DNA of 64,000 nucleotides from Progne subis subis (lineage: Eukaryota; Chordata; Aves; Passeriformes; Hirundinidae). How positions within the stretch are numbered: position 1 is the first letter of the stretch; each line of letters begins with the position of its first letter. The stretch is taken from contig JAKJHU010001568.1 of NCBI GenBank assembly GCA_022316685.1, forward strand, positions 1 to 64,000, read 5' to 3'. Under the pieces are notes generated by a model, which saw only the letters and a program-made list of their open reading frames with translations, was not told where the DNA came from and did no database searches. Positions 33,690 to 47,497 of this stretch are shown here, piece after piece. The translations under genes were made by a program, and so were the position numbers.

Positions 33690-34170
33690 CTGGGGCAATG
33701 CTGGTTTCACGTTGTCATTAATGACAAGGATGGTGGGACAGAGTGCACTCTCAGCACATTTGGAGAACATACAAAGCTGGGAGGAATGGTTGATTCACCC
33801 CTGGTTGTATTGCTGGTTGCATTGGCATGAGGCCAAGGGGAATCTCATCAAGTTCACTGAAAAGTCCTGCAACTAGGAAGGAACACCCCAATGGATGCTA
33901 TGATGAGCATGAAAACAGCTTGGCAGAAAAGTCTTTAGGGGTTCTTGTGGACCAGAAGCTGAGCGTGAGCCAGCAAAGGCCAATGAGTGTAGCCAGCAGG
34001 GTGAGGGAAATATCATCTCTACTCCCTAGTGCCAGAGAGACAATGTGTCCTTGGAGACAGTCAAAGCCTGACTGGACATGGTCCTGCTGACCCTTCTTGA
34101 GCAAAAAGGAACTGAATCATTTCTAGGGGCACCTTCTAATCTTTGCTGTTCTGTGGCTCTATGATATCTG
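33690..34170 (+). mobile_element. CR1 LINE fragment, internal deletions
   Basis: CR1 pol C-terminal and 3' landmarks in order: 'aatgacaaggatggtgggacagagtgcac', 'caaagctgggaggaatgg', 'aatctcatcaagttcac', 'cttgtggaccagaagctgagcgtgagcc' and 'gcctgactggacatggtcctgctgaccc', ending near 'ctgtggctctatgat'. It is heavily degenerate. Confidence 0.85.
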
Positions 34171-37100
34171 TATTATCTTCAGAAATTATTTGTACACAGA
34201 TTATGCTCTCTCTTTTTTAGAGTAAGTCGTTCCTGAGCAATGTATAGTTTATAAATCTTAGTAGGGGATTATAAACTGCAGTTGGTTATTAAATTTGGCT
34301 TTTATGACATGGTTACATGATTACTGAGCTGCACATGATTAGCATGGTTCTTATGTTAAATAAGGTGGTAGCTGCAATCTCTGCCAAAGACAGCTCCAGG
34401 AGATGGAAGTGAAATCTGAAGCCATTCTCACCTGTGCACTGAATAATTGCAAGGGAACTTGAACTTTTTGCTTTCAGTGCTGACATGACTGGCCTTTCTA
34501 CTGGACACAGCAACAGCACCTACACTATTTCAATAATATGGTGTTTATTCCTGTCCTGCCCGTGTGCTGTAAAACAAGTAATCTTTATCTGAGGCATTCC
34601 ATTGGGAGGGGGAAAGCAAAGCAAAGCAATCTAGAGTGTATTTTAAATCAGAAGCAGAATTGACAGCTCTAGGGTTTGTTTTTTTTTTCCAGTAAGCTGA
34701 AGGGGACTTCCATTCATAGAGCCCAACTGAAATGACAGCATTTAGGAGATGGAGAAGGGCACTGAGAAATTGAAAGAATTCATGTCCAAATGTTGTTTTA
34801 GAATTAGTAGTGTCAGAGAAAAAAATGGTCTTGTAGAGGTAACTATTTCAATGAGGAGCAGGTTGAACTGATTGAATCTCTGCTCTTTCTGGCCAGTCAG
34901 AGCTGTGAATGCTGGAGTTGACTGGCAGGCAGCAGAGGCTCACTGCAGCTGCAGGTGTCTGCCAGAACCTCGGGTACGTGCTAGCTGACCTTCCCTGGAA
35001 CCTGAAGTCAAAGGGGGACTGGGCACTTAAGGAGGTGTGGACACACACTCTTGAAGGGATGGCTGCAGAGTCTGTGGGCCCTAGAGGACATCCAGAGCCA
35101 TGGAGAAGTTCTGATCCCTGTGTCCTATCAGCCTTTTTTGACTGATCTGTCTTGCTTGGTAGGCAGACTGTTAGGAAGTCTTCTGCCCACAAATGATAGC
35201 ATCAAGGCAGGTACAATTCAAGGTGTGAAGCTTTGGGAACAGAGTTGTTGTGGAGCTGGTGCGTGGAAGCAGCTGTCAGTGCTCCTCCTTTGGCTGTCTC
35301 CAGGGCAATGGATGTAGGCAATTCCTCTTTTTTAATGAACTGCATAGAAATGCAGTTCTCCAGTGGAGTGCTCTTCACTTAGCAAGTTTTTTCTCCAGTG
35401 ATATCCACTTAGTTCCTAACAAAAATATATTCAAAAGATTAGTGGCAGTACACCTGGAAGCTGGAACCACTCAGGACTAATGATATAATTACTCTCCAAA
35501 GCCATTTGTAAAGCAATTATGTGCTATTGTTCTCTTTTGTTCTGTTTTTTAATAAAAGTGAGCCATCTTGGCTGGCTGTGATGGGCATGTGTTGAGCTGG
35601 CTGTTATGTAGGAATACAAATAATTTGTGTGCATATTTATGAAAGAAAAACAATGCTTTTACAATGTGACTGAATTGTTTAGATGTAAAAATCTTTATAC
35701 AGGAACATGTTGCTCTCACAATTTCTGATGTGGCCAGTGTTTTCCAGTACATAGTCTTGTAACTTCTGTAGAAAATCTTGTGGGTTTGTTTCCACTCCTA
35801 AAGAAAATGTTCTTTAACCTCTTTCTCAGGTGCTGGAGGTAATATAATTATTAGGGATAAGAACTATCATAAATAAATTGTGTAGGGCTTTGCTATTTTT
35901 TAACAAGCCTTTTCTTTCTAAGTTTTGCGAGTTCTGCTGAAAGGTTTCATGCACAGTGATAATCTGTCAGCACATGCTTGGCTTTGGTTTATTTTGGAGG
36001 TTTCCAAGGGTGGGCTGGGGGAGCTCACCACTGAAAATGGTTCTGCTCAGTCTCCCCTGTACACTTGTGCCTGTCAGCCCCTCTGCCAGCCAGGACAGCC
36101 TGGTTAAAACGGGGGAGAGCTCAGCAGAAACAACCTGGTTTTCTGCAGGCCTGGAGAGCTGGACCAGCTCACCGAGATGTTTGGTGGATGCCAGAGCCAG
36201 CGCCAAAGTGGGGTTGTGACTGCATGGGGGCAGAGGGAGCAGGAATGGCAGGAAGCAGCAGCAGCCTGGGTTTAGGTCAGTGCAGCATCTTGCTAATGTT
36301 CAGCTTGAGTCTGCTGTAGCTGGGGTTGAGCTCTGGCTTTGTCCGCTTGCTGGTAATGCAAAATATAAAAAATGGGCATTGTCCACTAAGTAGTTTTTCT
36401 GGGAAACATATGGAGCATTAATGGTGCATGTCATCATAGTGGAGCATCGATTCTTGCAGTGTTTCACTGCTATTGTGATGAGCACTGTGCTTCTTAGCCC
36501 ACAGAAATGGTAATGTGTGTTTGAAATCTCATGTGAAAACCTATCTCTAGTCTAGTCTACATCGAATGTGGATTTTTTTGGTTTTTTTCTTAGTTTAAAA
36601 TTCTTCAGCAAAAACTGTTGCAATGCTATGCCCCAATACTGTGTGTGGGCAAGAGCAAGTTAATTCCATGCTGGCTTTAGCCTGGAAAGAATTTGCCTTG
36701 TCAGGGGTAATGTTTCAGACAGGAATCATGTATTTCTGTGACATGAGTGCTGCTTTTGGCTTGATTTGACTGAAGACCTGGTAATAAAGGTGTGTTTTGT
36801 GTGCACTGGAGCTTGTTGAATTGCTCTGGCCATGACAAAGAACTCAGAGTGCAAAGGAGAGGGCAAGTGAAGGTAGTAGGAGACTGACCTGTAGAAAATG
36901 GTTGAGTTGAGTAAATTTGTGCTTTGGGGAATGTGTTCTGCCTTCCTAGAGTTTCCAAACAAGTTACATTTCTTTAAAAAGGAGTGGCAGAAAACATTGG
37001 GACCCAATCCATAAGAAGGGACATTTAATCTCTGAAACAGATAGCAGCAAACAAGCAAGCTCTAAGTGATATCCATGTGTTAGAAAAACAAAGTTTAGAG

Positions 37101-38579
37101 TTTGATATGCTTCAGTGATCAGACCTGGGGGAGGAAGCTAACATAAGCTTGGGAAGAAGGATGTACCACTGATAATGGACACAAAGAAGGCAGAAGTTAT
37201 GGATGACAAGGACATCTGGCAGGACTCCCAAGATAAGGAAGGAATTAATAAAACCAACTGAGTAATTGTGCTGAAATCAGCTCCAAGTGAGTAAGAGGTA
37301 ATCCTGGCAGGGGCTTCTGTGACCACCTGCCCAAAAGAAGAGAGAAACTGAGCATGTGGGCTAATTAACATGAGAAGTGAGAGAATCATTAGGCTATGGA
37401 AAATAAAATACTAATTGATAAGAGAGCTACGTAACTTGCAGCCAATGAACACTAATTCCTTTGTTTCCTAAAACGTATAAGTAATTAAAAGTTTTGATAA
37501 TTGGGGTACATGTTGGTGGAGCAATCTCCCATGTGCCTCAGTGCTGAATAAAATAATAACCTAAGAAACTGGTTGGAGAATTTATTTCCTGATTTTCAGT
37601 GACACTTAGAATGAGTAGTCAAAGAACACAGATGTATAATGGGCTCCATTTGTTAGGCTGAATTTGGTGGTGGTAAATTTAAATAATTGTAATCTGAAAT
37701 TTATAGTATAAGTACTCACAAATTTCAGGGTAAGCTCAAAAAATACTGTTATTTACTGCTATAATGTATACAGAAATCTAGAAGTGGGGTAAGTGATCAG
37801 AGAGAGGTGGAGTTGAAGCCTGAAGAGAAAGTGTTCATGAAAATCTCTGATGTAAGCAAAGAGGGGTGAAATATTACAAAATATTTCCAATGATTTATTT
37901 TTTTTTTCCTATGATTTTCATCTAACCAAGGAGGGGGACCAAGCCGTGTACTGCAGGGGCTTAGAGCAGAGAACCAAACATTTCCTCTCAGAAGACAACT
38001 TTTCCTGCTGCCTGTGCTGCCAATTCACTGGGGAACAACAAGGAGTGGGGCTCTAGTGGTGATAAAAACAGTGCTAAGGGTTAGGAATGCTTGTGGTTTA
38101 TGGCAATTTGTGTTTCCAAGGGAGGCAAACCATTGCTCTCTACAGTTTTGAAGGAGGCATCATTAAATTCAATGCCTAAGTTTAAAGGTTTCCTCTCATT
38201 ATTTTCTGTTGGCAAAATATTCTTAATAATGGGATATCACAACAGCAAATGACTGTGAAAAGAACCTGAGTCTACAGCAGTGCTGGAGAAATTGTCTTCA
38301 TTATATGCTAACTTGGCTTCCTGTGGATCCCTGAGTCTCTGCTACAAGAACAGATTATGCCCTCCAGTCATTAATCTCCTTGAAGTTTTTTACATATGAG
38401 TAAAACACAGGATATAAGATGTGATTATAAATCTCAGTTTGAATAAGGGATCATAGGAATTTGTCCAGCTTTATAGCATGTACCTCTGATTTTCCACATT
38501 AAAATCCTATATTCAAACGTTGACAATCCCTATTTGGTTGTGCATTTGAGTTCCCAGAAACACTGAACAGTCTCTAACG
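34171..38579. other. Intergenic, no gene recognised
   Basis: AT-rich sequence with short frames only. No repeat family recognised with confidence. Confidence 0.5.
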
Positions 38580-38892
38580 TGTTGTGTTTCCCCACTCCTC
38601 TACGGGGACTAGAACAGAGTACAAAGGAACTGATAAAGCAGCCTGGTATCTTAGGCCTGATCGAGCAGAAACCGTGGGAGAGACAGACACAGATAAGAGA
38701 TCCCTGGGGTAGGGGTGACAAGAAACACATTGTGAAACTTTGTAATGATTACCAAGTAACTGATGTCATGAACAATGTGTACCCAATGAGAAATTGTCAC
38801 CAAAAATAGAAAAACCCTATATAAACGCCTTTTATGCTCAATAAATTTGGCTTCTGATCAGAGCTCGGGATGTCCCCTTCTCTCAGTCACCA
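38580..38892 (+). repeat. Probable small solo LTR (~313 bp)
   Basis: TG start (TGTTGTGTTTCCCC), TATA box TATATAAA at 38818-38825, AATAAA at 38840-38845, and a TCACCA end near 38892: the spacing of a compact retroviral LTR. No target duplication was found, and the edges are approximate. Confidence 0.5.
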
Positions 38893-41800
38893 ATATTCCT
38901 CCCTCTTTTTTTTTTTCCTTCTAGATAGGCTGCATGGCTGTCCTCAGGTTGAATTTGTCGCTTCTGCTACCTAGTGGAAATACAGAGAACATCCAGTTTT
39001 GTTGACTGGGATGCTGTTCCCTGGGAGCCCAGGCTGTTTCTGTGCATGTGCAATACAGCGTGGGCAATGCTGCGCTGTTACCCGGTTCAATGTTAATTTA
39101 AATTTTTCTCTCTTGAGTTTTTTTCCCTGATTCTGCTTGCGTGCTGCCTCAAAGATCAGGCCTGATGAGGGAGTCTAGCTAGAAATTTTATACGTGGAAT
39201 GAATTATTTTTTGTGTTGAAGTCTGAATGCCAGATGACTGTGACCCAAAGCATTAGGAAGCACCTTCCAGTGAATATTGCTGAGCTAGGTGAAATCACCC
39301 TGAAAATATTTCAGGTGTATACCTGAGAGACTGCTCATTGAAGCATCATACAGTTCTTTGAAGTGGAGGTATCTGCAGCATTAATAATACAGAAATTTGG
39401 CATGATAGCAGGAAAAAGCAGTCATGAGCTGTCAGTTCACCTGCCAAAGCCTTTTAAGTGCTAATTTAGATACCCACACCAAGCTTAGACCAGAGATACT
39501 TTGCAAATCTGAACTAAGATGCTTTAGGAAAAGGAGTTTCTCTTGTTCAAAACACAATGGAAGAAGATAACAGAAAAAGAACACACAAATGACATATGAA
39601 ATTTCTTGTTTGATGCTCATACTGTCACACTGCATGAATGTGTGTGTTTGCCCTTTTTGCCCCTCTCACCCTGTAACATCTCTTAACCAAATTTCACCAG
39701 ATTTGGAGAGAGGCACTCAAATGTGCTGTGTTCCTGTGGGAGAATAATCATTCAAAACAGTCAGTGAGCAAAAGCCAGGGGTGTGAGCTGACTTCTTGCA
39801 CATGGAACCCAAGGGAAATTGTTCTTTTAGTGTGTCTGAACTGTGGGAAAGCGTTCCCATGTCAGGGGGGCAGCAAGAGCAGGACAAGCAGGGAGTCAAG
39901 GGTGGTGCCAGCACAGAGTGGCAAAGGACACCACAGTGGCAAGGCAGAATGTCACAGAACCTGGGCTGCAGGAGCAGAGCTGGGAGGTGAAGTGTTTTTT
40001 TTCCAAAGAACCCTTAGCAAAATAATTTTATGTGCATGCTGTTTCTGATGATGTAGTATCCATGGTAGTTTCTTAAAACTGCTTGTCTTAAGGAAGGGAT
40101 TCTGGCCAAGAATGAACATCAGCATTTGTTACAGCAAACACTGCTTGCTTCCTGCCCAGTCTGCATGCAGCCTTGGAGGGAAAAACAGACACATGGTATT
40201 TGCTAAAGATGTATCCTATTTTAACAAAATTTTGCCCATATTTTCACATACGATGATTGAGGATGACAGCCAATTCACATATCTGTAAGTGGCTTTTGGA
40301 GCTGATAACATCTAGAGCAGGAGTGGGAGTAATTTATACGCAAATTATTTGCTATACATGTCTGTTGGAGCCATTTACTAAAAAAAAAAAAAATTAATTA
40401 TAATTAAATTAATCTGGTCTTGTGGAAATATAATTTTGACAAAGTGTGTTTCTTACTGCCACAGACTGCTGTTAGCTCAGAGTTTTATGTGTTGTTAGTA
40501 ATTTAAATACTCTACCAGTCAAAATAACTGCAAATTGTTGGTACCAGATGTCATTAATGCAGAAAATAATTTCTCCGTCCTAACTTTATTTTCAGTAATG
40601 TAATGGAAAATATTGAAAGCATTGTGCAGTTAATTAGGACATTAACTGTTACCTAGTAATCTTGCATTTTGTTTTCTAAGGAAATGTTTTCTTCTGTATG
40701 CATCTCGGGGAATGAAGCATAGCACTGTTAATTCCCTGGCTGGAAGAACTGGTGGGGAAAATGCAGATAACTTGAAGTCACTCTTTTTATGTACCAGCAT
40801 CAATTAAATTCATGTACGTGAATTAAAATATCACTGAGGAGATGGGGAGAACTGGGCCAGCTTTCAGTGGAACTCTTGGCCTTGGATCTACCATGATTTT
40901 GACATTGAAGTTTGAGGCTTGTAGTATGTGAACAAGCTGAGGAACCATGGACCTGTGTGCAAAAGTGGTGAGGAGTTAGTCTGAGAGCTATGGGTGAGGA
41001 AGGGGAGCCACAGGATGGACTACATCCTCATCAGTTCCCTCTGAGTGGTAGAAGGGTTCCTAAGAGGAATTCAGTATTTTCACGGGAAGAAGACACTGTG
41101 TGCTAGAGGGTGGTTTAATCTAGCTCAAAAAGAATGAGAAGCAGTTGCTACAAAGTGAAATCAGGTTAATTCAAATTAGGAACAAGGCAAGTATCCTTAA
41201 CAGTGAAGCAAATGGCCAGGAAAGAGGTGGATTTTCTCATTTGAAATGTCAGTATGTCAGTATCCTCTTTTTAAATGTGGAAACTAAATCTATAGGTAGA
41301 GGCAGACTTATCTACTCTCCTTTTGAGGGTTTTGAGCAAATGGATCCAAGCCTTTCCCACAGAGCTGTGCCTGGTGCTCACCTTGTCACTTTATCACAAG
41401 CCCTAGTCCGTTTCCAGTACAATTTTTCTGAGTGTTTTTCTTAGTCTTGAGAGCAAGACCAGGGAAGAAAAACTGAGCAAATGGTTTGTCATGAAGAGCA
41501 AACTGAGGAAGGACGAGCTTGCAGGTTGTTGCAGGTTAGATCTCAGTAGGAAGATGGGCTTAGATGATTCATAAACCTTCCTATTTGGATTTCTAGGATT
41601 TTTCCAGATGAACATATTTTGTGAGTTTTGATTTAGAACATATTCTGTTCAATACGGGTCTTGTTTCTCAAGTGCCTCTAATTTCTTTGTCAGTGGTCTC
41701 ATCTCCTCCTCATTTATCAGTCTGCAGGGTATTTGTAATATCAATTCCCTGCTCAGTTTGCTTTAGTTAGTTCTTCTTGATGGATGCCTTCCTTTTGTAA

Positions 41801-42929
41801 GGGGTTCATCCAATCCTTTCAGGAACTTGCTAGTAGTGGTGCCTCAGATGTCAAGTGCCATTGATGTCTATGTTTTTCAAGCTAGGTAGGTATTTTTATC
41901 CATCTTGATGTACTTTAGTCATGCTGTATTTCTCAGGTGCTACTTTTAGAGTCTTAAACAAAGAAATTTATGCTGTTGCCCTAACTTAGAATCAACTGGA
42001 ACAAAAAATCAGGCTTGTTAAACAAGAGATAATCTACAGCAAATATTCTCTCCTGGCAATTATTATGTTCCTGGCTTTGTTTTGTGTGGCTTGCATGTTA
42101 TACCAATAATTTCATTTACCTGCATCTGTGAAATATGGGTGTGGTGATACAATTTGAAGTCTTTGGGAATGTGCAGATTTAGTTTTGAGCTGGGAGTTAG
42201 TCTCACTTGAAATTAATTTTATCTCCTCAGGGGGAAAACCCAACAGCCATGAATTGTGGGACAGTGAGGTTTCTCACAAATTTTCATCCAGATGAAAAAA
42301 CAGAGAGCAGATGAACAAAACTGTTTTTATATATAAAAAACCACCTCTCTTCCTTTCTGTGTGACCATTGCTGGGTTATTATGTTTTTAGTGAAGCAAAT
42401 AATTTCCTTTCCCTTTGGAAAGGACTGCATGGCTCTGGCTTAGGGAAATGTGAAAGGGCAGAGTGTTCAGCAATGCCCTCCTAGAGGCTGCCAGGGCTGT
42501 CAGCAGCCTGGGAAATAAACCTGGAACCTTGGAAACGGCAGGTTTACTGGGACAGCTTTCAGAAGAAAGGTTATCAGCTTTGAGAACACATCAGGAGCTG
42601 TCAGCACAGCCCAGAGCCATAAATATTTAATTTATCTTGACCCTTCTGATGTTGCCAATCAATGTTGTTCTCTTCTGCTGCAGGTCTGGGACTGTTATGC
42701 TGACAGTGATACCAGTCACTCTGTCAAATGGAATGACACTGTCTCTCCAGATTCCGTTCTTTGTGGCCATGGGATTCTGTCAGAAGCCTTCACACACAGT
42801 ACATCCCCTGTGAAATTTATAGCTGCAATCCTGCTCAGAAGTCGAACAGACCGGCATAATTAGGTAATATATCTTGTTAATGATATTTTGTGCAACAAGG
42901 TATACAAAGTAAAATTATCTGCCTGCAAA
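38893..42929. other. Intergenic, no gene recognised
   Basis: AT-rich; an A run lies at about 40379-40392. Nothing else supported. Confidence 0.5.
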
Positions 42930-42947
42930 CCCCCCCCCCCCCCCCAT
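42930..42947 (+). repeat. Poly-C run, 18 bases
   Basis: Eighteen consecutive C (G on the minus strand). Confidence 0.95.
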
Positions 42948-43549
42948 ATTAACTAATGATGAAAATCTGAATTTTTATAAAAGTCAAATATCAAATATTA
43001 GCGTTATGGTTTTGCTTTGCCACCAATTTCTTTGGTTTATCATTGCATTAAAAATATTTTAAATATTTACACTGAAATAAAGGTATTATTTATCTGTAGA
43101 AACTGTTCTATTTTAGCTGACTTTGCCTTTTACAAAGATTGCTGTAGAATCAGGATATAGCTATCTAGGAATTACCCTGGCACATCCATTCCTGAGTCTG
43201 GAGAGTAAATCAGTGTTTAAAATGGAGTGTTTTAAGTGGAGGTAAGTCAGGTGAGGTGAGGCAGTTAAAATGGTTGGTGGGTTCAGCTACCAGAGAAAAG
43301 GAGAATTACACCTAAGGGAAATGGATAATTATTGCTCATCAGAGCAATGATAATTTTTAATGTAGCACATTTCATACCAGTCAGAGCTCAAAAGCATAAG
43401 GTGTCCTATGCAGGTTTGCTGCAGAGTTTGGTGTGGCTTAGCAACATTTACACAGCTATAGGCTGAAAGCAGAGAATGCTGATAGAATAAAATTTTGTCA
43501 TACTTCTACTGATTGTCTTAGTCAAGAACACATGCTTCTTGGTGGTGTT

Positions 43550-43610
43550 GTTTTTATTTTATTTTATTTTATTTATTTTAATATATATATATATACACGC
43601 ATATATACAC

Positions 43611-43655
<45 letters not shown>

Positions 43656-43672
43656 CACACACACACAAATTT
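43550..43672 (+). repeat. Compound microsatellite (TTTTA)n-(TA)n-(CA)n
   Basis: TTTTA units, then alternating TA, then CA/TACA, CA, TA and CA again: a purely alternating and AT-rich compound array. Confidence 0.95.
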
Positions 43673-44615
43673 ACATCCTGGTTGAAATTGCATGCTTGTA
43701 GTGGATAAAACCAGTATGATGAACTACAATATACAAACAGGAATTTGGTCTCTTAAAAATAAATTCTTTAGCAGTTGACAAAAATACCTGAATTAAAATG
43801 TGGTGGGAACCAGAGCACAAACATTTACCAAGGAGCATAATCAATAGATCTAAATGTGGCATCTTGAGAAAACACCCAGAGAAAATTTGTTCTTCGAGGA
43901 ATCCTGCCACAGGGAACAAAAAAAAATGTGACCAAAACAAATAGGAAGAAAGAAGGGTGCTGAAACATCCTCATTTTGAAGAAGGGGAACATGCTCTATT
44001 GCAACTGTATGATGACTTTGCTTTCATTGAAATGCATTTTGCAGCAGTCTTGCAAGTTTTATGTAGTGGAACATGAATACTTAAAATGATTTCCTGAGAA
44101 TTTCTTCTCTCCTGCATGCACATCATCTTAGAATTCAGATAAAATTTTGGTTTTGTTAAAACCAATACTTTATTTCAAAATCTACTGAAATATTCAGTTG
44201 TGCTATAAAAAAATTTTACTTTTGTGCAGATTTTAAGGTGGGATTTGAGTTTTGGCAGTATGGACTAGATGGTACTGGCTGGTTTAAACTCACTATTTGC
44301 ATTAAAGCCAGAAAGAGTAAAATGGTATGAGTTCCTGCAAAGAAATGCTTTATTTATTTTGCAGTTATTTCTATAATGTTAACAAGCCTGTTAATGCAAA
44401 GCAAAGAGCAGTTTGCATTCCGTTTAATAACATCTTCCCATGGAGAAAACTTCCCAAGTGCCACACTCCAGCCTTTTGGGGAAAAAGACAGTTTCTGACC
44501 GGTTGGTACCTGCAGAAGCCTTGGTGTGACCAGCAAAGTGACAGTGGCAATCAGCCAAGGTGGGAATCAACAGATAATCCAGGGCCTGTTTGATGGATTT
44601 CCTCTCCCTTGATGT
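43673..44615. other. Intergenic, nothing recognised
   Basis: Short frames only. Confidence 0.45.
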
Positions 44616-45017
44616 TGTTGGGATGGTCATGACACACAGAGTGACACCATAAAAGTTCAGAAGGCTCCTTTATTATGGCTGCATGCTGTCTTTTATACAG
44701 TTTTTACAAACTTTAAGGGCAACTTCTAACTGGTTAATAGCTTTCTTGTCAATTATTCTATTGGTTAGTAAGAGACATTTTACTTGTCCATCTAATCTAT
44801 ATAGTCTTGGATTTTTTACATATTTTCTTTACTGATTCTCATGGGACAAATCCCTTGTTACAAATGCACTTATTTTTCACCCTCAGAATAGATTGTTGTG
44901 TTAAAGGAACTTATCATTCTTAAAATAGCTCCGTATGTGAACTTACAAATTGCTTATTATCAGCACTTAGAAGAAATGACAGGCTGGATTTTACCCTATT
45001 CCTACCCTTTAGGGGCA
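44616..45017 (-). repeat. Solo LTR, 402 bp, minus orientation
   Basis: On the minus strand it starts TGCCCCTAAAGGG and ends CCATCCCAACA. TATA (GTATAAAA) lies at about 44690-44698 and AATAAA at 44669-44674, correctly spaced. Flanks TGATGT (44610-44615) and TGTTGT (45018-45023) match at five of six positions, a plausible decayed 6-bp target duplication. Confidence 0.65.
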
Positions 45018-46952
45018 TGTTGTCTCTCAGTTGTACTTGGGGACCAGAGCATTCACCCCAAGACTTGTATTTTATGATTTTGCCTCATTTTTCAATTCTT
45101 TATCGTTAGCTTGGCTGGCAGGCTTCGAGCAGTCTGAGGAGTGCCCATGCATTGCCTGCAGCTCCTGGAGAGGCAGCAAACACTGCAGAGCTCTGTGCCC
45201 TCGGTTACCTGGGCACATTTGGGCTCTGTGCTCTGCTTGGTACCTGTCTGCTCTACAATTCTCTGCTGGGCCTTTGCTGGAAACTCTTGTGAGTTGCTGA
45301 AGTGCTTTTAGCTGCACTTCACTAATGGGAATTTTGTTTCTCTACAACATGAGTCCCCTTCAGATGCTGCAATGTGTTTTATACCCCTTGCTTGAGGGAT
45401 GAATGGATAAAGTGATGGATTTCCCTCTGGACGTACCCACTCCTCTGTAGAAGCTTAGGAAAACACAAGCAGCTTGCTCAGACTTGTGCAATTATCTGCC
45501 AGTGGCTGTCCATCTGGAGGGATGAGACAGGACTTTCATACTGATTTGGGCAACAAAAAAGCAGACCAAGTGAACACCTAAATTGTGTTGTTTGGCAAGG
45601 TTCGTGTGCTTGTTCAGGGGATGGCAAATGCCCTGATCAGTGCTTAGCCACCCTTCCTATCGCCCACCCAGGTTTGTTTGCTGTGTTCTCCTTTCAGAGT
45701 TCTCTCTGGTGAACTTTCTGGTGGAGGCTTTTGCCTATGGCTGGGCGTGGGTGCTGGTATCTTATGTTTCTGCTGTTTAGTTGAGCTCTAATGCTTGATT
45801 TGTCTCATCTGGTTGGGAACTGAGTATCAGAATTAAAATAGAGTTCAACAAACACAACTGCATTCTGGAACCATACAAACCTTCACCCACAGTGCTTATA
45901 CTTACATGAAAAACTTGGGAAGTTACACTTGGGTTGTCTTGATCCACCACATCTCCCTGTCATTGTGTCTTTAAAACTTACTGGAGTGTGTTACATCTGA
46001 AAGTGTGTTATTCAGTACAAAACAATGTATATCACTTGAATTTCAGGTTTTGGACATATTTTTAAATTTTTGGACTTTTTGAATTGAAAGAGATTGAGCT
46101 GACCTAATGATTCATCAGTTTAGGAGGGTAATGTCTTGCAAGCAACACCTACACCAGATTACTGAAAATAGAGGTTTATAACCTCAATAGTGTACTGACT
46201 TGTTCAGCCAGGAAACAGAAGGGAATATTTCTCTTTAGGGTCCTTTATATTTTGTGCATACAAGCCTTATTTTACACATGAATAAAAAAAAAAAAGTGTG
46301 GCAGATGGGCTGAAATTCTTTCCTCTGTGGAATCCCTTTTGCAAGTGAAATGTGTATTATGCTTTTGTTCCTTTCTTTAAAGTTAGGAAGAAAGGACTCT
46401 CCAGGAACGTGGGGAGATGTGTTCATGAGGTACTTATATGGACTGCTGTCCACAAGAATACAGAAGTGGATAATGTTTAAGAAGAAATAGGAGTTTAAAA
46501 ATCCCTGTGTGTGGCAGTGAGAGGAAGACACCCCAGATGGTCAATCTGCGGTCTTATAGAGTGACACACCCAGGGGCTACTTTTGAGCTGCCAACACAGC
46601 TAATGCTGAATGTTCCCATTGTGCCAGATGTTACTGCTCCCTCTGCATGGCTGGAACCCAAAGAGAAACTGAGGCCTTGCATTTTCCCTGTTTTCACACT
46701 CCCTTATGGGAGCGGGCTGCAAATTGACTAAAGTACACATCAAATGGATTAAATTGAATTGAGTGTCGTTTCCGAGATACAGTCATAGGTTTGTCTCCAT
46801 TCCTTGTTACAGCAGCTGCTGATAATTCAGGGCCTTTTAGGTGCTCCTTGCATTAGAAGGGTGAAGTGAGCAAGGTGCTGCTCTGTCACTCCAGCTCTCA
46901 GTGCAGGCATGAGCTCTGAAGCTCCCCATGGCTTTTTAATTTTCTTTTCTTC
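45018..46952. other. Intergenic, nothing recognised
   Basis: No gene or repeat family supported. Confidence 0.45.
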
Positions 46953-47497
46953 TGTTAGAGCCAGGATTAAATGCTTGAGAGATGCAGTTCGTGTTTGGCC
47001 TCAGATGTTTATTAATTCTTATCTATAGCACAGTCTCACAAGTTGTGAGTTCTAGCTAGCAAAGTAGAAAATGGCTCTGTCTCTACCTCTTTACAAGGTC
47101 TTTTAAGAATGGACTGTCCAATTATGAAATGACACCTAGATTATTTTTACTTTTAACACAATAACCAACCACCTATGGTCCACAATGTGGACTTCTCTAT
47201 CCAATTACAAAATACCACCCAAACCCATGAAGAAGACAGTGAAGAATAAAGACTTAGACAAGACCCTAAAACCTCCATCTTGCTTTATGTATATTACTAT
47301 ATTCTAAACCCTTAAACTAAGTTTTCCACCCTGTGATATCACACACTTCTATCCAAACCACACACCCACAATCCCAGTGCTATCAACTCAATTTTGGAAG
47401 CCTTCTCCACGGCCTCAGGTCAAATGCAGTGTTTGCTTGGGGGTCAGTGCCTGTCAGCACAGAAAGTCTAAAATTCTCAGTTCCCAGGGTCCCAACA
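46953..47497 (-). repeat. Solo LTR, 545 bp, minus orientation
   Basis: Inverse partner of the LTR at 30238. On the minus strand it starts TGTTGGGACCCTGG and ends GGCTCTAACA, with AATAAA on the minus strand at 47008-47013. No interior sequence and no clear target duplication. Confidence 0.75.
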
